From Methylococcaceae bacterium (GTDB taxonomy: Bacteria; Pseudomonadota; Gammaproteobacteria; Methylococcales; Methylomonadaceae): a DNA stretch of 13,198 nt. A program made the translations under genes and the position numbers. The stretch is from NCBI GenBank assembly GCA_005779525.1, contig SXIZ01000224.1, forward strand, positions 1 to 13,198, written 5' to 3'. The stretch's first letter is position 1; every line of letters starts with the position of its first letter. The notes beneath the pieces are model-generated. The model saw only the letters and a program-made list of their open reading frames with translations. It was not told where the DNA came from and ran no database searches. This document shows, in pieces, positions 6,644 through 13,198 of the stretch.

Positions 6644-6683
6644 GAAAAACAACAGGAGCAGAAACCGTGGTTTGTGCTCCTGT
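6644..6683 (-). terminator. Intrinsic terminator of terB
   Basis: On the minus strand, downstream of the terB stop, a hairpin has outer arms ACAGGAGCA / TGCTCCTGT (9 bp), one mismatch, and inner arms AAACC / GGTTT. It is followed by a TGTTTTTC run (6644-6651). It would stop terB transcripts before they reach the NifA site and nifV promoter, insulating the nif operon. Confidence 0.85.
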
Positions 6684-6731
6684 AGGTATGACTTTTGATC
6701 CCGTCAGATCAGAAATAACAGATGATTGGCT

Positions 6732-7187
6732 TTAGGCCAGCTCAAAATCTTTCGGATTGAGATTTAATTCTTGAACAATTTTATGGGCAATGCGTTTTTC
6801 AGACGCGTCAAAATTACCATCTGAAGAAGCAATCGCGATAATCATGCGCACCAGCAACCGGGCAGCAGCATCGTTAGATTTCATTTTACGGATCGCATCA
6901 TAGGCTTTGGCTTCACCGATATCTTTATCAAATTCCAATTGCGCGACAAAATCTTGAAACGCCTTAATCACATCACTGGTGGTAAACACTGATAACGCTT
7001 CATTGCTTTCAATAAAACGAATCATTTTTTGTTTTTCTTCGGAACTGATACTACCGTCTGCCAAGGCAATCAGCGCCGAACCTGCCATCGATGCATTTAA
7101 AAAATCTTTATTTTTAAATTTTAAGGCTTCGGTTTTTAGCTCGCTGGCTTTAGTTTTTAACTGACTTAAAAAATTTTCAAAACTCAC
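6732..7187 (-). CDS. terB: TerB-family protein (tellurite-resistance TerB domain)
   Basis: The 151-residue product matches TerB in length and along its whole sequence pattern. It has a Lys-rich amphipathic helix (about 9-30), then MAGSALIALADGSISSEEKQ (34-53) with the acidic metal-binding-type loop, and a second related half RMIIAIASSDGNFDASEKR (about 114-132). The two halves, each with an acidic D-G loop, form the all-helical TerB fold. TerB is cytoplasmic or membrane-associated and is linked to tellurite, phage and stress resistance in ter operons, where it works with TerC, TerD and others. None of these partners is visible here, so it is a lone copy and its task is uncertain. I take the start as GTG at 7187 because AAGGAG lies 8 bases upstream. 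A strong terminator follows. Confidence 0.92.
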   Translation of the reverse strand: MSFENFLSQLKTKASELKTEALKFKNKDFLNASMAGSALIALADGSISSEEKQKMIRFIESNEALSVFTTSDVIKAFQDFVAQLEFDKDIGEAKAYDAIRKMKSNDAAARLLVRMIIAIASSDGNFDASEKRIAHKIVQELNLNPKDFELA

Positions 7188-7216
7188 GTTAATACTCCTT
7201 ATACAGTTTAGGTTTA

Positions 7217-7222
7217 ATTATA
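7217..7222 (-). promoter_or_regulatory. Possible -10 element of terB
   Basis: The minus strand carries a perfect TATAAT about 30 bases before the terB start codon. No good -35 lies at 16-18 bases, so this is a tentative sigma-70 promoter. Confidence 0.35.
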
Positions 7223-7386
7223 GAAATACACACACGCTAAACGCTATAGTCTGGCATACTCAAAGACTGAAAGGTAGATTTATGCAACATTTTTGATGCA
7301 TTATTTAGCTGTACTAAAAAAATTAGCCAGTCTGCAACTCCAGTTTTTTAAGTCGAGCAATAGTGCATTCAAGCTTGAGAAAAACT

Positions 7387-7851
7387 CTATTTTTCACTTG
7401 CAATTGGTAATACTGGGACAGTTGAAATACTGTTCGCTGGTAAGCCATCGATCAGTTTACGACTGATAGCGACATATACCAAAGTTTTGTGCGCCTCGTC
7501 CCACAATCTAACCACCCGAGTTTCTTTGAATAAAATCGAAGTATCTTCAGCAAATACGGTCTCATCTTTAGGCATTTTACTGGGTAAGGTAATTGGCCCA
7601 GTTTGGCGACAGGCTAATGAGAATTGCGATGGATCTTGCGCTAAGCCCAACGTACCTGAAATACCCCCGGTTTTAGCTTGACTCACATGACAGGTGACCC
7701 CTGGCACTTTCGGATCGCTAAAGGCATCGATACAGACTTTATGATTAGCGCCAATCAGTTTCCACGCCGTGGTCACACAACCGACTTCTTCTGCCTGTAC
7801 CAGGTTAGCCGCTAATAGTAACAGACTCAAACCAATGAATTTTTTCATCAC
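7387..7851 (-). CDS. creA: CreA-family secreted protein
   Basis: The 154-residue product begins with a typical signal peptide (MMKKFIGLSLLLLAANLVQA, cut before EEVG). The mature part shows the CreA pattern: EEVGCVTTAWKLIGANHKVC near the N-terminus, the core VTCHVSQAKTGGISGTLGLA (about 53-72), a middle CRQTGPITL, FKETRVVRLWDEAHKTLVYVAIS, and a C-terminal SISTVPVLPI. These match E. coli CreA along the whole length. CreA's biochemical function is not established. In E. coli it lies next to the CreBC two-component genes, which are not seen here. Four cysteines (mature part) may form disulfides. It is transcribed away from the LOG gene, with about 110 bases between. Confidence 0.93.
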   Translation of the reverse strand: MMKKFIGLSLLLLAANLVQAEEVGCVTTAWKLIGANHKVCIDAFSDPKVPGVTCHVSQAKTGGISGTLGLAQDPSQFSLACRQTGPITLPSKMPKDETVFAEDTSILFKETRVVRLWDEAHKTLVYVAISRKLIDGLPANSISTVPVLPIASEK

Positions 7852-7963
7852 AGTAATTCCTTTGTTGATTTAAATGATAGCGAGATTGTTCCATAAATCA
7901 GTACAATCAGCACGCTATTTTCATTATGCTCAGAATCATACTTTTTAGTTACCGGAGGGAATT

Positions 7964-8545
7964 ATGCAACGTTTATGTATCTATTGCGGTTCGAGTAGTG
8001 GCGCATCTCCACTTTATACTGCCGCTGCCCACCAATTAGGCCAAGCAATGGTGCGCCGTAACCTAGGCCTGGTCTATGGCGGTGCCAGTATTGGCATTAT
8101 GGGAACAGTGGCGGATGCGGTCCTCGCTCACGGGGGGGAGGTGATTGGTGTATTGCCGCAAGCGCTGGCACATAAAGAAGTCGCGCATCCCAAGTTAACA
8201 GAACTCAGAATTGTTAATTCTATGCACGAACGTAAAGCCATGATGGCAGAGTTAGCAGATGGCTTTATCGCTTTACCCGGCGGACTTGGAACCTTGGAAG
8301 AGTTGTTTGAAATCCTAACCTGGGCACAGCTTGGCATGCATCAAAAACCTTGCGGGATTTTGAATATTAATCAGTATTATCTTCATTTGCTGCAGTTTAT
8401 TGAACATGCCTTTGCCGAGCAATTTATTCAAACCAAATATCGGGGATTGTTATTAGTCGATGACAATCCACTCACGCTTTTGGATAAATTGCAGACCTAC
8501 CAACCTCCGGTCATTAAACGCTGGCTAACCCCAGAAAATAGCTAA
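7964..8545 (+). CDS. LOG-family (TIGR00730) Rossmann-fold nucleotide 5'-monophosphate phosphoribohydrolase
   Basis: LOG-family enzymes cut the N-glycosidic bond of nucleotide 5'-monophosphates, in plants those of cytokinins, releasing base and ribose phosphate. The 193-residue product begins with LCIYCGSSSGA, followed by GLVYGGASIGIMGTVADAVL (35-54). It has the catalytic and substrate motifs MHERKAMM (87-94, Arg90 and Lys91) and PGGLGTLEELFE (105-116), the family PGGxGTxxE signature with its catalytic Glu. Length is standard. CGGAGG in front of the ATG is a strong ribosome site. Bacterial homologues are often annotated as lysine decarboxylase by old error; the motif supports the nucleotide role. 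Confidence 0.93.
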   Translation: MQRLCIYCGSSSGASPLYTAAAHQLGQAMVRRNLGLVYGGASIGIMGTVADAVLAHGGEVIGVLPQALAHKEVAHPKLTELRIVNSMHERKAMMAELADGFIALPGGLGTLEELFEILTWAQLGMHQKPCGILNINQYYLHLLQFIEHAFAEQFIQTKYRGLLLVDDNPLTLLDKLQTYQPPVIKRWLTPENS

Positions 8546-8592
8546 GCTGGGTGCTTTTGCAGGGATAACACAAGCTCAAGATTATTTTACGT

Positions 8593-8640
8593 TCTGCTTA
8601 GCAAATTTTTAACTTATCAACTATTCTTGGTTTAAGCAGA
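8593..8640. repeat. Inverted repeat downstream of the LOG gene
   Basis: TCTGCTTA (8593-8600) and its exact complement TAAGCAGA (8633-8640) flank an AT-rich 32-base spacer. It could fold into a long-loop hairpin or be an operator. No T run follows the right arm, so I do not call a terminator. The rest of 8546-8796 holds no gene I can support. Confidence 0.35.
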
Positions 8641-8796
8641 TTATTTAATACCTAAAACGTAGAGCTTTATAAGATTATGATTTACAAATCTGCCATCTTG
8701 TTGGTAAATTAGTTTTAGTTTACAACCCTGCCTAGTATTTTTTAAGGGCAGAGAATTTAACCAAAATGCATATTGTTATTCGCCCTGAGTGTGCAA

Positions 8797-10947
8797 ATGT
8801 CCAATAGCCAAACCACCAATATTTATCAGCTGAATGCTAAGATTATGTGCTGCAGCACTGATGTTGACACCTCGGAATTAGATAATCAGCTCTTCAATAA
8901 GTATAAGATTCATAGCAATAGTTGTGATGATTTATCCAAACTACTCACTATGTTACAAGTTCAACGCTATGATTTATTGGTGATTTTCAATATACCCACT
9001 CCAGAAATCATACGTGAGCTAAGAGAAAATTTTAGCGCAGCCCTACTCCCCATCATTGTTTGCCAAGAACATAAAGATCCACAATTGCGCAATAGCATTT
9101 TAGAACTCGGCATCAGTGATTATATTTGCGGCACGACTGATTCTACGGAAATTGCCTTACGCATCCAAGGCAAGCTTAACGAGATAAAAGTTTATAAAGC
9201 AGAACTGGCCCATTACGCGGCTGATAAAAAAGATCTCTCGGAACAACTCGAAATTTTAATCGCTAATGGCCTCATGCTTTCGGTGGAACATGATCGCTTT
9301 CGTTTATTGCAACACATCCTCGAAACCAGCCAAAGCTTATTAAATTGTGCTGCGGGAACCTTATTTCTGTTAACCGAACAAAATACCTTACAATTTAATT
9401 TAAGAACGCGTAAGGATGTCCTACCCATTTTAGAAATCCCGCTGTATGATCCAGCGACTGGTAAGCCAAACGAAAAATACGTCTGTACCTATTCAGCGCT
9501 TAATCGTAAGACAGTCATTATTGATGATATCGAGCGCGATAACCGCTTTGATTTTAGTGGCACGCGTAACTTTCACAGTGAAAGTGATTTTAAAGCGGTT
9601 TCCATGCTGTCTATCCCGATCGCCCCAAGAGATGGTGATGTCATAGGTGTATTGCAATTTGTCAACGCCAAAGATCCTGATACCGATCAAATTATTCCGT
9701 TTCGGCGAGATTTAATCATGTTAGTCGAAGCCTTTGCAGCGCAAGCAGCCGTGGCCTTAGATAATCTAAAATTAGTAGAAGAACAAAAACAATTGATGGA
9801 AAGCATGATCCGCGTCATTGCGGCCGCAATTGATGCCAAAAGCCTCTATACCGGACGCCACTGTGAACGTGTGCCAGAATTGGCCATGATGCTCGCACGG
9901 GAAGTCTGTGCCATAGAATCAGGCCCCTTAGCCGACTTTAATTTTGAATCTCAGGATGAGTGGCAAGAATTTCGCTTTGGTGCATGGTTACATGACTGCG
10001 GTAAAGTGACCACCCCCGAATACGTCATTGATAAAGCCACCAAATTAGAAACTATTTACAATCGCATACACGAAGTTCGTATGCGTTTTGAAGTTTTACT
10101 GCGCGATGCCCAAATTGCCGCCTTGCAAGCGCAATTAGACGGTACCCCTGCGGAAGTGGCACAAGCGCAATTTGAGCAACGTCAGCAGAAGCTCGTTGAT
10201 GACTTTGCTTTTCTCGCCGAGTGTAATGTCGGGAGTGAAGCAATGCATCCTGAAAGCATTCAACGCATCCAGCAAATTGCACAACAAACTTGGCTACGCC
10301 ATTTTGATGATCGACTGGGTTTATCGATAGGCGAACAACAACGTTATCAACATGAGGACGCCGTTGTACTCCCCACTCCCGAACCCTTGTTAGCCGACAA
10401 AGAACATCACATTATTCCGCGCATTGACGATCATATTCTAAATGAAGAATATGGCTTTAAAATGGATGTGCCTGTTCACCTCTACAACTATGGCGAAATT
10501 TATAACTTGAGCATTATTCGTGGCACCTTGAATCAAGAAGAACGCTTCAAAATCAACGAACACGTCATGCAATCCATTATTATGCTGGACAGCATGTCGT
10601 TTCCCAAAAATCTGCAACGGGTTCCAGAGTATGCAGGCACTCACCACGAAACCCTTGATGGCCGAGGTTATCCACGGAAACTGAATGCCGAACAGCTTTC
10701 TGTTCCAGCACGCATCATGGCGATTGCCGATGTTTTTGAAGCCTTGACCGCGTCTGATAGACCTTATAAGCCAGCCAAAAAACTGTCAGAAGCGTTGGCG
10801 ATTTTGCATAGAATGCAGCAACAGCAACATATAGATGCCGATATCTTTGAAGTTTTTTTGAAATCAGGTGTTTATCAACGTTTTGCCGAGCGTTACCTCA
10901 GCCCGGAGCAAATCGACAGCATCGACATTCAGCAGTATCTGGCTTAA
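8797..10947 (+). CDS. Receiver-like / GAF / HD-GYP protein, predicted c-di-GMP phosphodiesterase
   Basis: I start the protein at ATG 8797 (716 residues) because TGAGTG lies just before it; a TTG at 8773 would add eight residues. Numbering is from this ATG. About 12-130 is receiver-like (YDLLVIFNIPTPEIIREL ... LGISDYI), but Asn65 sits where the phosphorylated Asp should be. About 160-325 is a GAF domain (LNCAAGTLFLLTEQ, FKAVSMLSIPI, DVIGVLQFVNAK). From about 335 comes HD-GYP: GRHCERV, the catalytic LHDCGK pair (His399-Asp400), and HHETLDGRGYP (616-626), then ADVFEALTASDRPYK. Between HD and the segment before the second His (LNQEERFKINEH) lies an insertion of roughly 170 residues, where ordinary HD-GYP domains have 20-30. 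HD-GYP enzymes hydrolyse c-di-GMP. No membrane segment is seen, so it is probably a cytoplasmic sensor with a small-molecule-binding GAF domain. Confidence 0.9.
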   Translation: MSNSQTTNIYQLNAKIMCCSTDVDTSELDNQLFNKYKIHSNSCDDLSKLLTMLQVQRYDLLVIFNIPTPEIIRELRENFSAALLPIIVCQEHKDPQLRNSILELGISDYICGTTDSTEIALRIQGKLNEIKVYKAELAHYAADKKDLSEQLEILIANGLMLSVEHDRFRLLQHILETSQSLLNCAAGTLFLLTEQNTLQFNLRTRKDVLPILEIPLYDPATGKPNEKYVCTYSALNRKTVIIDDIERDNRFDFSGTRNFHSESDFKAVSMLSIPIAPRDGDVIGVLQFVNAKDPDTDQIIPFRRDLIMLVEAFAAQAAVALDNLKLVEEQKQLMESMIRVIAAAIDAKSLYTGRHCERVPELAMMLAREVCAIESGPLADFNFESQDEWQEFRFGAWLHDCGKVTTPEYVIDKATKLETIYNRIHEVRMRFEVLLRDAQIAALQAQLDGTPAEVAQAQFEQRQQKLVDDFAFLAECNVGSEAMHPESIQRIQQIAQQTWLRHFDDRLGLSIGEQQRYQHEDAVVLPTPEPLLADKEHHIIPRIDDHILNEEYGFKMDVPVHLYNYGEIYNLSIIRGTLNQEERFKINEHVMQSIIMLDSMSFPKNLQRVPEYAGTHHETLDGRGYPRKLNAEQLSVPARIMAIADVFEALTASDRPYKPAKKLSEALAILHRMQQQQHIDADIFEVFLKSGVYQRFAERYLSPEQIDSIDIQQYLA

Positions 10948-10966
10948 GCCATTAAGTCTTAAGGCT

Positions 10967-11536
10967 TCAGACTAAACTGTAGTGCACAAACAAATTGTTA
11001 TAAAACGCACCATTTAACGGCTGTAAACGTCCATGCTGGCATATCGCAGATTCATACAGCACCATTTCTCCTGGATTCAAATACACTTTATGCCACGCCC
11101 CATGATGGTCACAAATATCCAACGCCCAGTCCTCCACTACCGATTTATCAACACAAAAAATAGCTGAAACATGGTGGGTTGAAATTCTGTCCACATGCAA
11201 ATTTAAAATAGACCCCTGCTTATAGGATCGAATGCCATATAAACAATGCGGCTGAATCGGCACGTTGACCCAATCCTGAAACACCGAGCCAAATTCCAAC
11301 AAAATATCATCCCGCTGTTCAGGCACCAAATCCATAGACATGAGCGCAACGGGTGGCTTTGCCTCCACATTGGTAATAAATTGCTCCATACCAGCAAATA
11401 TTTCTAACTGTTCTTTCGGCTGAAGCTCTGCATAGACCTGCGCAATCTTTTCTGCAATTACTGCGGGAGCAGAGATTTTTTGGAAACCCAAGGGCGAAAG
11501 GATCGGCACATCGCGTAAAGTTTTAAAATTTTTCAT
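10967..11536 (-). CDS. Putative 2-oxoglutarate/Fe(II)-dependent oxygenase, prolyl-hydroxylase-like
   Basis: The 189-residue product has the Fe(II) triad of the double-stranded beta-helix oxygenases: HVD (His114 and Asp116) in LNLHVDRISTHHVSAIFC, and a distal His168 in ESAICQHGRLQPLNG. Lys151-equivalent and Tyr161-region strands (YLNPGEMVLYES) sit between, as in prolyl 4-hydroxylase-like enzymes. A second basic residue, Arg170, may contact 2-oxoglutarate, though it is closer to the His than in many members. No signal peptide is visible. The N-terminal 90 residues are helical and not typical of a minimal oxygenase, so they may hold the substrate. The substrate cannot be told from sequence. It converges on the HD-GYP gene with about 20 bases between stops. 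Confidence 0.75.
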   Translation of the reverse strand: MKNFKTLRDVPILSPLGFQKISAPAVIAEKIAQVYAELQPKEQLEIFAGMEQFITNVEAKPPVALMSMDLVPEQRDDILLEFGSVFQDWVNVPIQPHCLYGIRSYKQGSILNLHVDRISTHHVSAIFCVDKSVVEDWALDICDHHGAWHKVYLNPGEMVLYESAICQHGRLQPLNGAFYNNLFVHYSLV

Positions 11537-11706
11537 GACGTAAATTGAATGAAAGTAAACCTGTGGATATTATAAACATAGGCATGCACATTCTAACAAT
11601 AAAAACTGTGGCTTAACTCTAGCGGTTATACCGATGGTATTGCAAATAAATCAGAGACAAATTTTGCGTGCTTCAGGCACAACAGCGGCGAAAGATAAAA
11701 GCGACA

Positions 11707-11740
11707 TCGACACCCTACACTAACAGCAGTAGGGTGTCGA
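11707..11740 (-). terminator. Terminator hairpin after the secreted repeat protein gene
   Basis: A perfect 12-bp stem, TCGACACCCTAC / GTAGGGTGTCGA, has a 10-base loop. It sits about 40 bases beyond the stop of the minus-strand gene at 11780-12556. The minus strand then reads TGTCGCTTTTATC, a modest T run. The stem is symmetric and could also act on transcripts from the plus strand. Confidence 0.75.
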
Positions 11741-11779
11741 AGTTTTGGAAAGTGAAACTCTAGCTAGAAAGTATGCAAC

Positions 11780-12556
11780 TTATTTGAATAATTCGGTTGT
11801 AGCCCGTGTACATTCAGGTGCTTCTTTCACATATTTAACTTTCCAATCGGAGATGTTTCTAAATAAGACATCCTGTGGTTCCATTTGAATATGGTAGTAA
11901 GTGCCATCGATTTCACGACTAAAACCTTTAATCAATAAACAAGGGATATCAATCAAGTCTTTTTTAAAGTCCACCGACGCTGTTCTATCAAAGGTATCAA
12001 ATGGGTTTGTAGGCGTTGTGGTTCTAGTACGATAATGTTCAACGCTTCCACTGGAGTAACTGTTCGCAGTTCTGGTGACGGGTTGGAAGGGGTTAAGATA
12101 CTGGATATCACCACACTCGGGTTCTGGATCGGCGTTAGTCACATACCATTCAGATGCGCTAGATTTTAATCTTTGACGGAATTTGACATTGTAATATTGT
12201 CCGTCGATGGCTTTACTGAAATTTTTAATCAATAAACACGGCGTTACTAGCACGTCCTTACCGAAATCGACGTAATCTGTTTTATCAAAAGTTGGCACGG
12301 TAATCGATGAAAATGGATTGTAAGTATTGCCTTGACTCGTTTGACCAGCTGAGCTTCCTTGAGTATTCACGTTCACATTGACATTGACATTCACTCTATT
12401 ATTGCCATTATTGCCACTGTTGCTATTACCGCGCTCATTTGAATCATCATTGCCATTTTTAGCAAATGCCAGTGAAGTTCCAAGGGCTAATATGGACAGG
12501 CCCAGCAATACTGCTCGTGTAATTTGAGTGTTTTTTTGATTTATAAAAGTATTCAT
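11780..12556 (-). CDS. Secreted protein with an Asn-rich linker and two copies of a two-cysteine module; family not recognised
   Basis: The 258-residue product starts with a signal peptide (positively charged N-end, hydrophobic AVLLGLSILALGTSLAFA, about 15-32). A low-complexity linker follows at about 33-80, very rich in Asn, Ser and Gly, including five Val-Asn dipeptides in a row (55-64). Then come two related modules: VDFGKDVLVTPCLLIKNFSK (96-115) with IDGQYYNVKF, and VDFKKDLIDIPCLLIKGFSR (195-214) with IDGTYYHIQM. Each ends with a Glu-Cys (Cys107/Cys148 and Cys206/Cys249), which likely makes one disulfide per module. The modules arose by tandem duplication. Exported location is likely, but no membrane anchor, lipobox or sorting motif is visible. 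TAGGTAGC lies just upstream of the ATG. I do not know its function. Transcription is monocistronic, ending at the stem above. Confidence 0.85.
   Translation of the reverse strand: MNTFINQKNTQITRAVLLGLSILALGTSLAFAKNGNDDSNERGNSNSGNNGNNRVNVNVNVNVNTQGSSAGQTSQGNTYNPFSSITVPTFDKTDYVDFGKDVLVTPCLLIKNFSKAIDGQYYNVKFRQRLKSSASEWYVTNADPEPECGDIQYLNPFQPVTRTANSYSSGSVEHYRTRTTTPTNPFDTFDRTASVDFKKDLIDIPCLLIKGFSREIDGTYYHIQMEPQDVLFRNISDWKVKYVKEAPECTRATTELFK
12365..12394 (-). repeat. Short tandem repeat encoding five Val-Asn dipeptides
   Basis: Hexameric units close to GTCAAT (minus strand) encode residues 55-64 of the secreted protein. The codons vary (GTT, GTG, GTC; AAC, AAT), so the repeat is old or selected for the peptide rather than a fresh slippage product. 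Confidence 0.6.
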
Positions 12557-13149
12557 ACTTGCTACCTATTCAAAATTTTATTAATAAGATGGATTGCGGT
12601 GCCATTAAGCTAACTACGATCAGCCAAAGTCTGACATTGTTTAAGTTTGCAACCCTGGTCAATTTCCAAAGAGTCATACCACAATATAAACTGCTCATGA
12701 ATATAAAGCATAAAGCGCACCAAAAATTAAAATATTTTTTAATTAATTGAATTTTATATAAAATTTTTAACTATCAAGCATCATATTACCTAAAGTCACC
12801 ATTGAGCCTGCAAAAATTGTTAGCCATAATTTGCAGGACTGCAAAATTGGTAGGGCTTTGAATTGCAGACTAAGAACATCAAGCTTGTGCTGATTTGGGG
12901 TGAGCAATCCTTTCGCCCGATTCAACTAAAAATCCACTTTAAGGTAGCAGCATATTTTCCTCTACCCATCGTTGCACACTCTTGAAAAACTGACCCGACA
13001 GCGCTGATGTTTATGCATAGTGTAGAGTAGGTCGCAACAAGCAAATTAAAAACGCCCCTATATTGCGGCATATATCACGTTTTAATTTCTACAAATTTAA
13101 CTGTTTAATTTAAATTCTGCGTTTTTACACTGCAATTTTAGGAACTATA
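12557..13149. other. Gene-poor AT-rich interval
   Basis: About 590 bases with no open frame I can support. The 63-codon open frame at 12559-12750 on the plus strand lacks a ribosome site and has no protein-like pattern. The stretch contains a hairpin (12807-12837). It also has an imperfect direct repeat (CTGCAAAAATTGTTAG at 12808-12823 and CTGCAAAATTGGTAGG at 12839-12854) and many AT tracts. It should hold the promoter of the minus-strand gene, but no clear -35/-10 pair stands out. Confidence 0.5.
12807..12837. repeat. Inverted repeat in the gene-poor interval
   Basis: CCTGCAAA (12807-12814) and TTTGCAGG (12830-12837) are exact complements with a 15-base spacer, in which ATT/AAT can extend the stem imperfectly. 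No neighbouring T run makes it a terminator. It may be a regulatory dyad or a remnant of a small repeat element. Confidence 0.4.
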
Positions 13150-13198
13150 GTGGACTACAAATTTCGGACACTGTATTTGGATGCTCTGACCGAACAAG
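13150..13198 (+). CDS. Possible start of a gene cut by the window edge
   Basis: From GTG at 13150 an open frame runs to the edge: (M)DYKFRTLYLDALTEQ. TAGGAA lies about 5 bases upstream as a plausible ribosome site. Only 16 codons are visible, so the protein cannot be named and the frame may be chance. Confidence 0.3.
   Translation, partial: MDYKFRTLYLDALTEQ

Noticed and set aside
10946..10975. Bidirectional terminator between the HD-GYP gene and the oxygenase gene.
   Set aside because: The possible stem AAGCC/GGCTT is only 5 bp with no T run in either direction.
12601..12625. TGGCAC on the minus strand upstream of the secreted protein gene, as a sigma-54 -24 element.
   Set aside because: At the required spacing the -12 part reads TCCAT, so the invariant GC is missing.
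12559..12750. A 63-codon open frame on the plus strand.
   Set aside because: It has no ribosome site, an unlikely composition, and lies in the leader of the opposite gene.
12950..13015. A minus-strand fragment reading SGQFFKSVQRWVEENMLLP, perhaps a transposase remnant.
   Set aside because: It is 23 codons between stops and matches no family I can name; chance is likely enough.
13149..13198. The sequence beginning TGGACTACAAATTTCGGACA resembles the left end of an IS3-family element.
   Set aside because: Only about 49 bases are visible, no matching end or transposase frame is present, and the same bases read as an open frame after a plausible ribosome site.

Overview
This window most likely comes from a free-living nitrogen-fixing gammaproteobacterium. 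The left half is a nif gene run in the order nifV - small ORF - cysE - TPR protein - nifW - nifZ - nifM - clpX - Grx/BolA fusion - nifF, all on the minus strand. From memory this closely follows the distal part of the Azotobacter vinelandii major nif cluster (nifV-cysE-nifW-nifZ-nifM-clpX-nifF). NifM, CreA and the general protein style also fit Gammaproteobacteria. I cannot name a genus from sequence alone; the DNA is moderately AT-rich by eye.

Region 1 (about 1-6481, minus) is one compact transcription unit. Its front end holds a near-consensus sigma-54 promoter (6492-6507), with a TGT-N10-ACA NifA-type upstream site about 90 bp further upstream (6592-6607). Genes are separated by short gaps or overlap by 1-4 bases. 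The products supply homocitrate for FeMo-co (NifV) and O-acetylserine for cysteine and sulfide (CysE). They also mature or protect the nitrogenase proteins (NifW, NifZ, NifM), unfold or degrade proteins (a nif-specific ClpX), probably traffic Fe-S clusters (monothiol glutaredoxin fused to BolA), and deliver electrons (NifF, cut by the window edge). Three members are not standard: a 54-residue ORF squeezed between nifV and cysE, a 167-residue helical-repeat protein between cysE and nifW, and the Grx-BolA fusion.

Region 2 (about 6640-8545) holds unrelated housekeeping or stress genes: terB (minus, with a strong intrinsic terminator that insulates it from the nifV promoter), creA (minus, secreted), and divergently from creA a LOG-family nucleotide phosphoribohydrolase (plus).

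Region 3 (about 8546-11536) contains a large cytoplasmic receiver-like/GAF/HD-GYP protein, predicted to be a c-di-GMP phosphodiesterase (plus). Facing it is a small 2-oxoglutarate/Fe(II) oxygenase-like protein (minus).

Region 4 (11707-13198) holds a secreted protein made of an Asn-rich linker and two copies of a two-cysteine module, followed by a perfect 12-bp-stem terminator. After it comes about 590 bp of AT-rich DNA with no convincing gene, and possibly the first 16 codons of a plus-strand gene at the right edge. I saw no tRNA, rRNA, CRISPR array or convincing mobile element.
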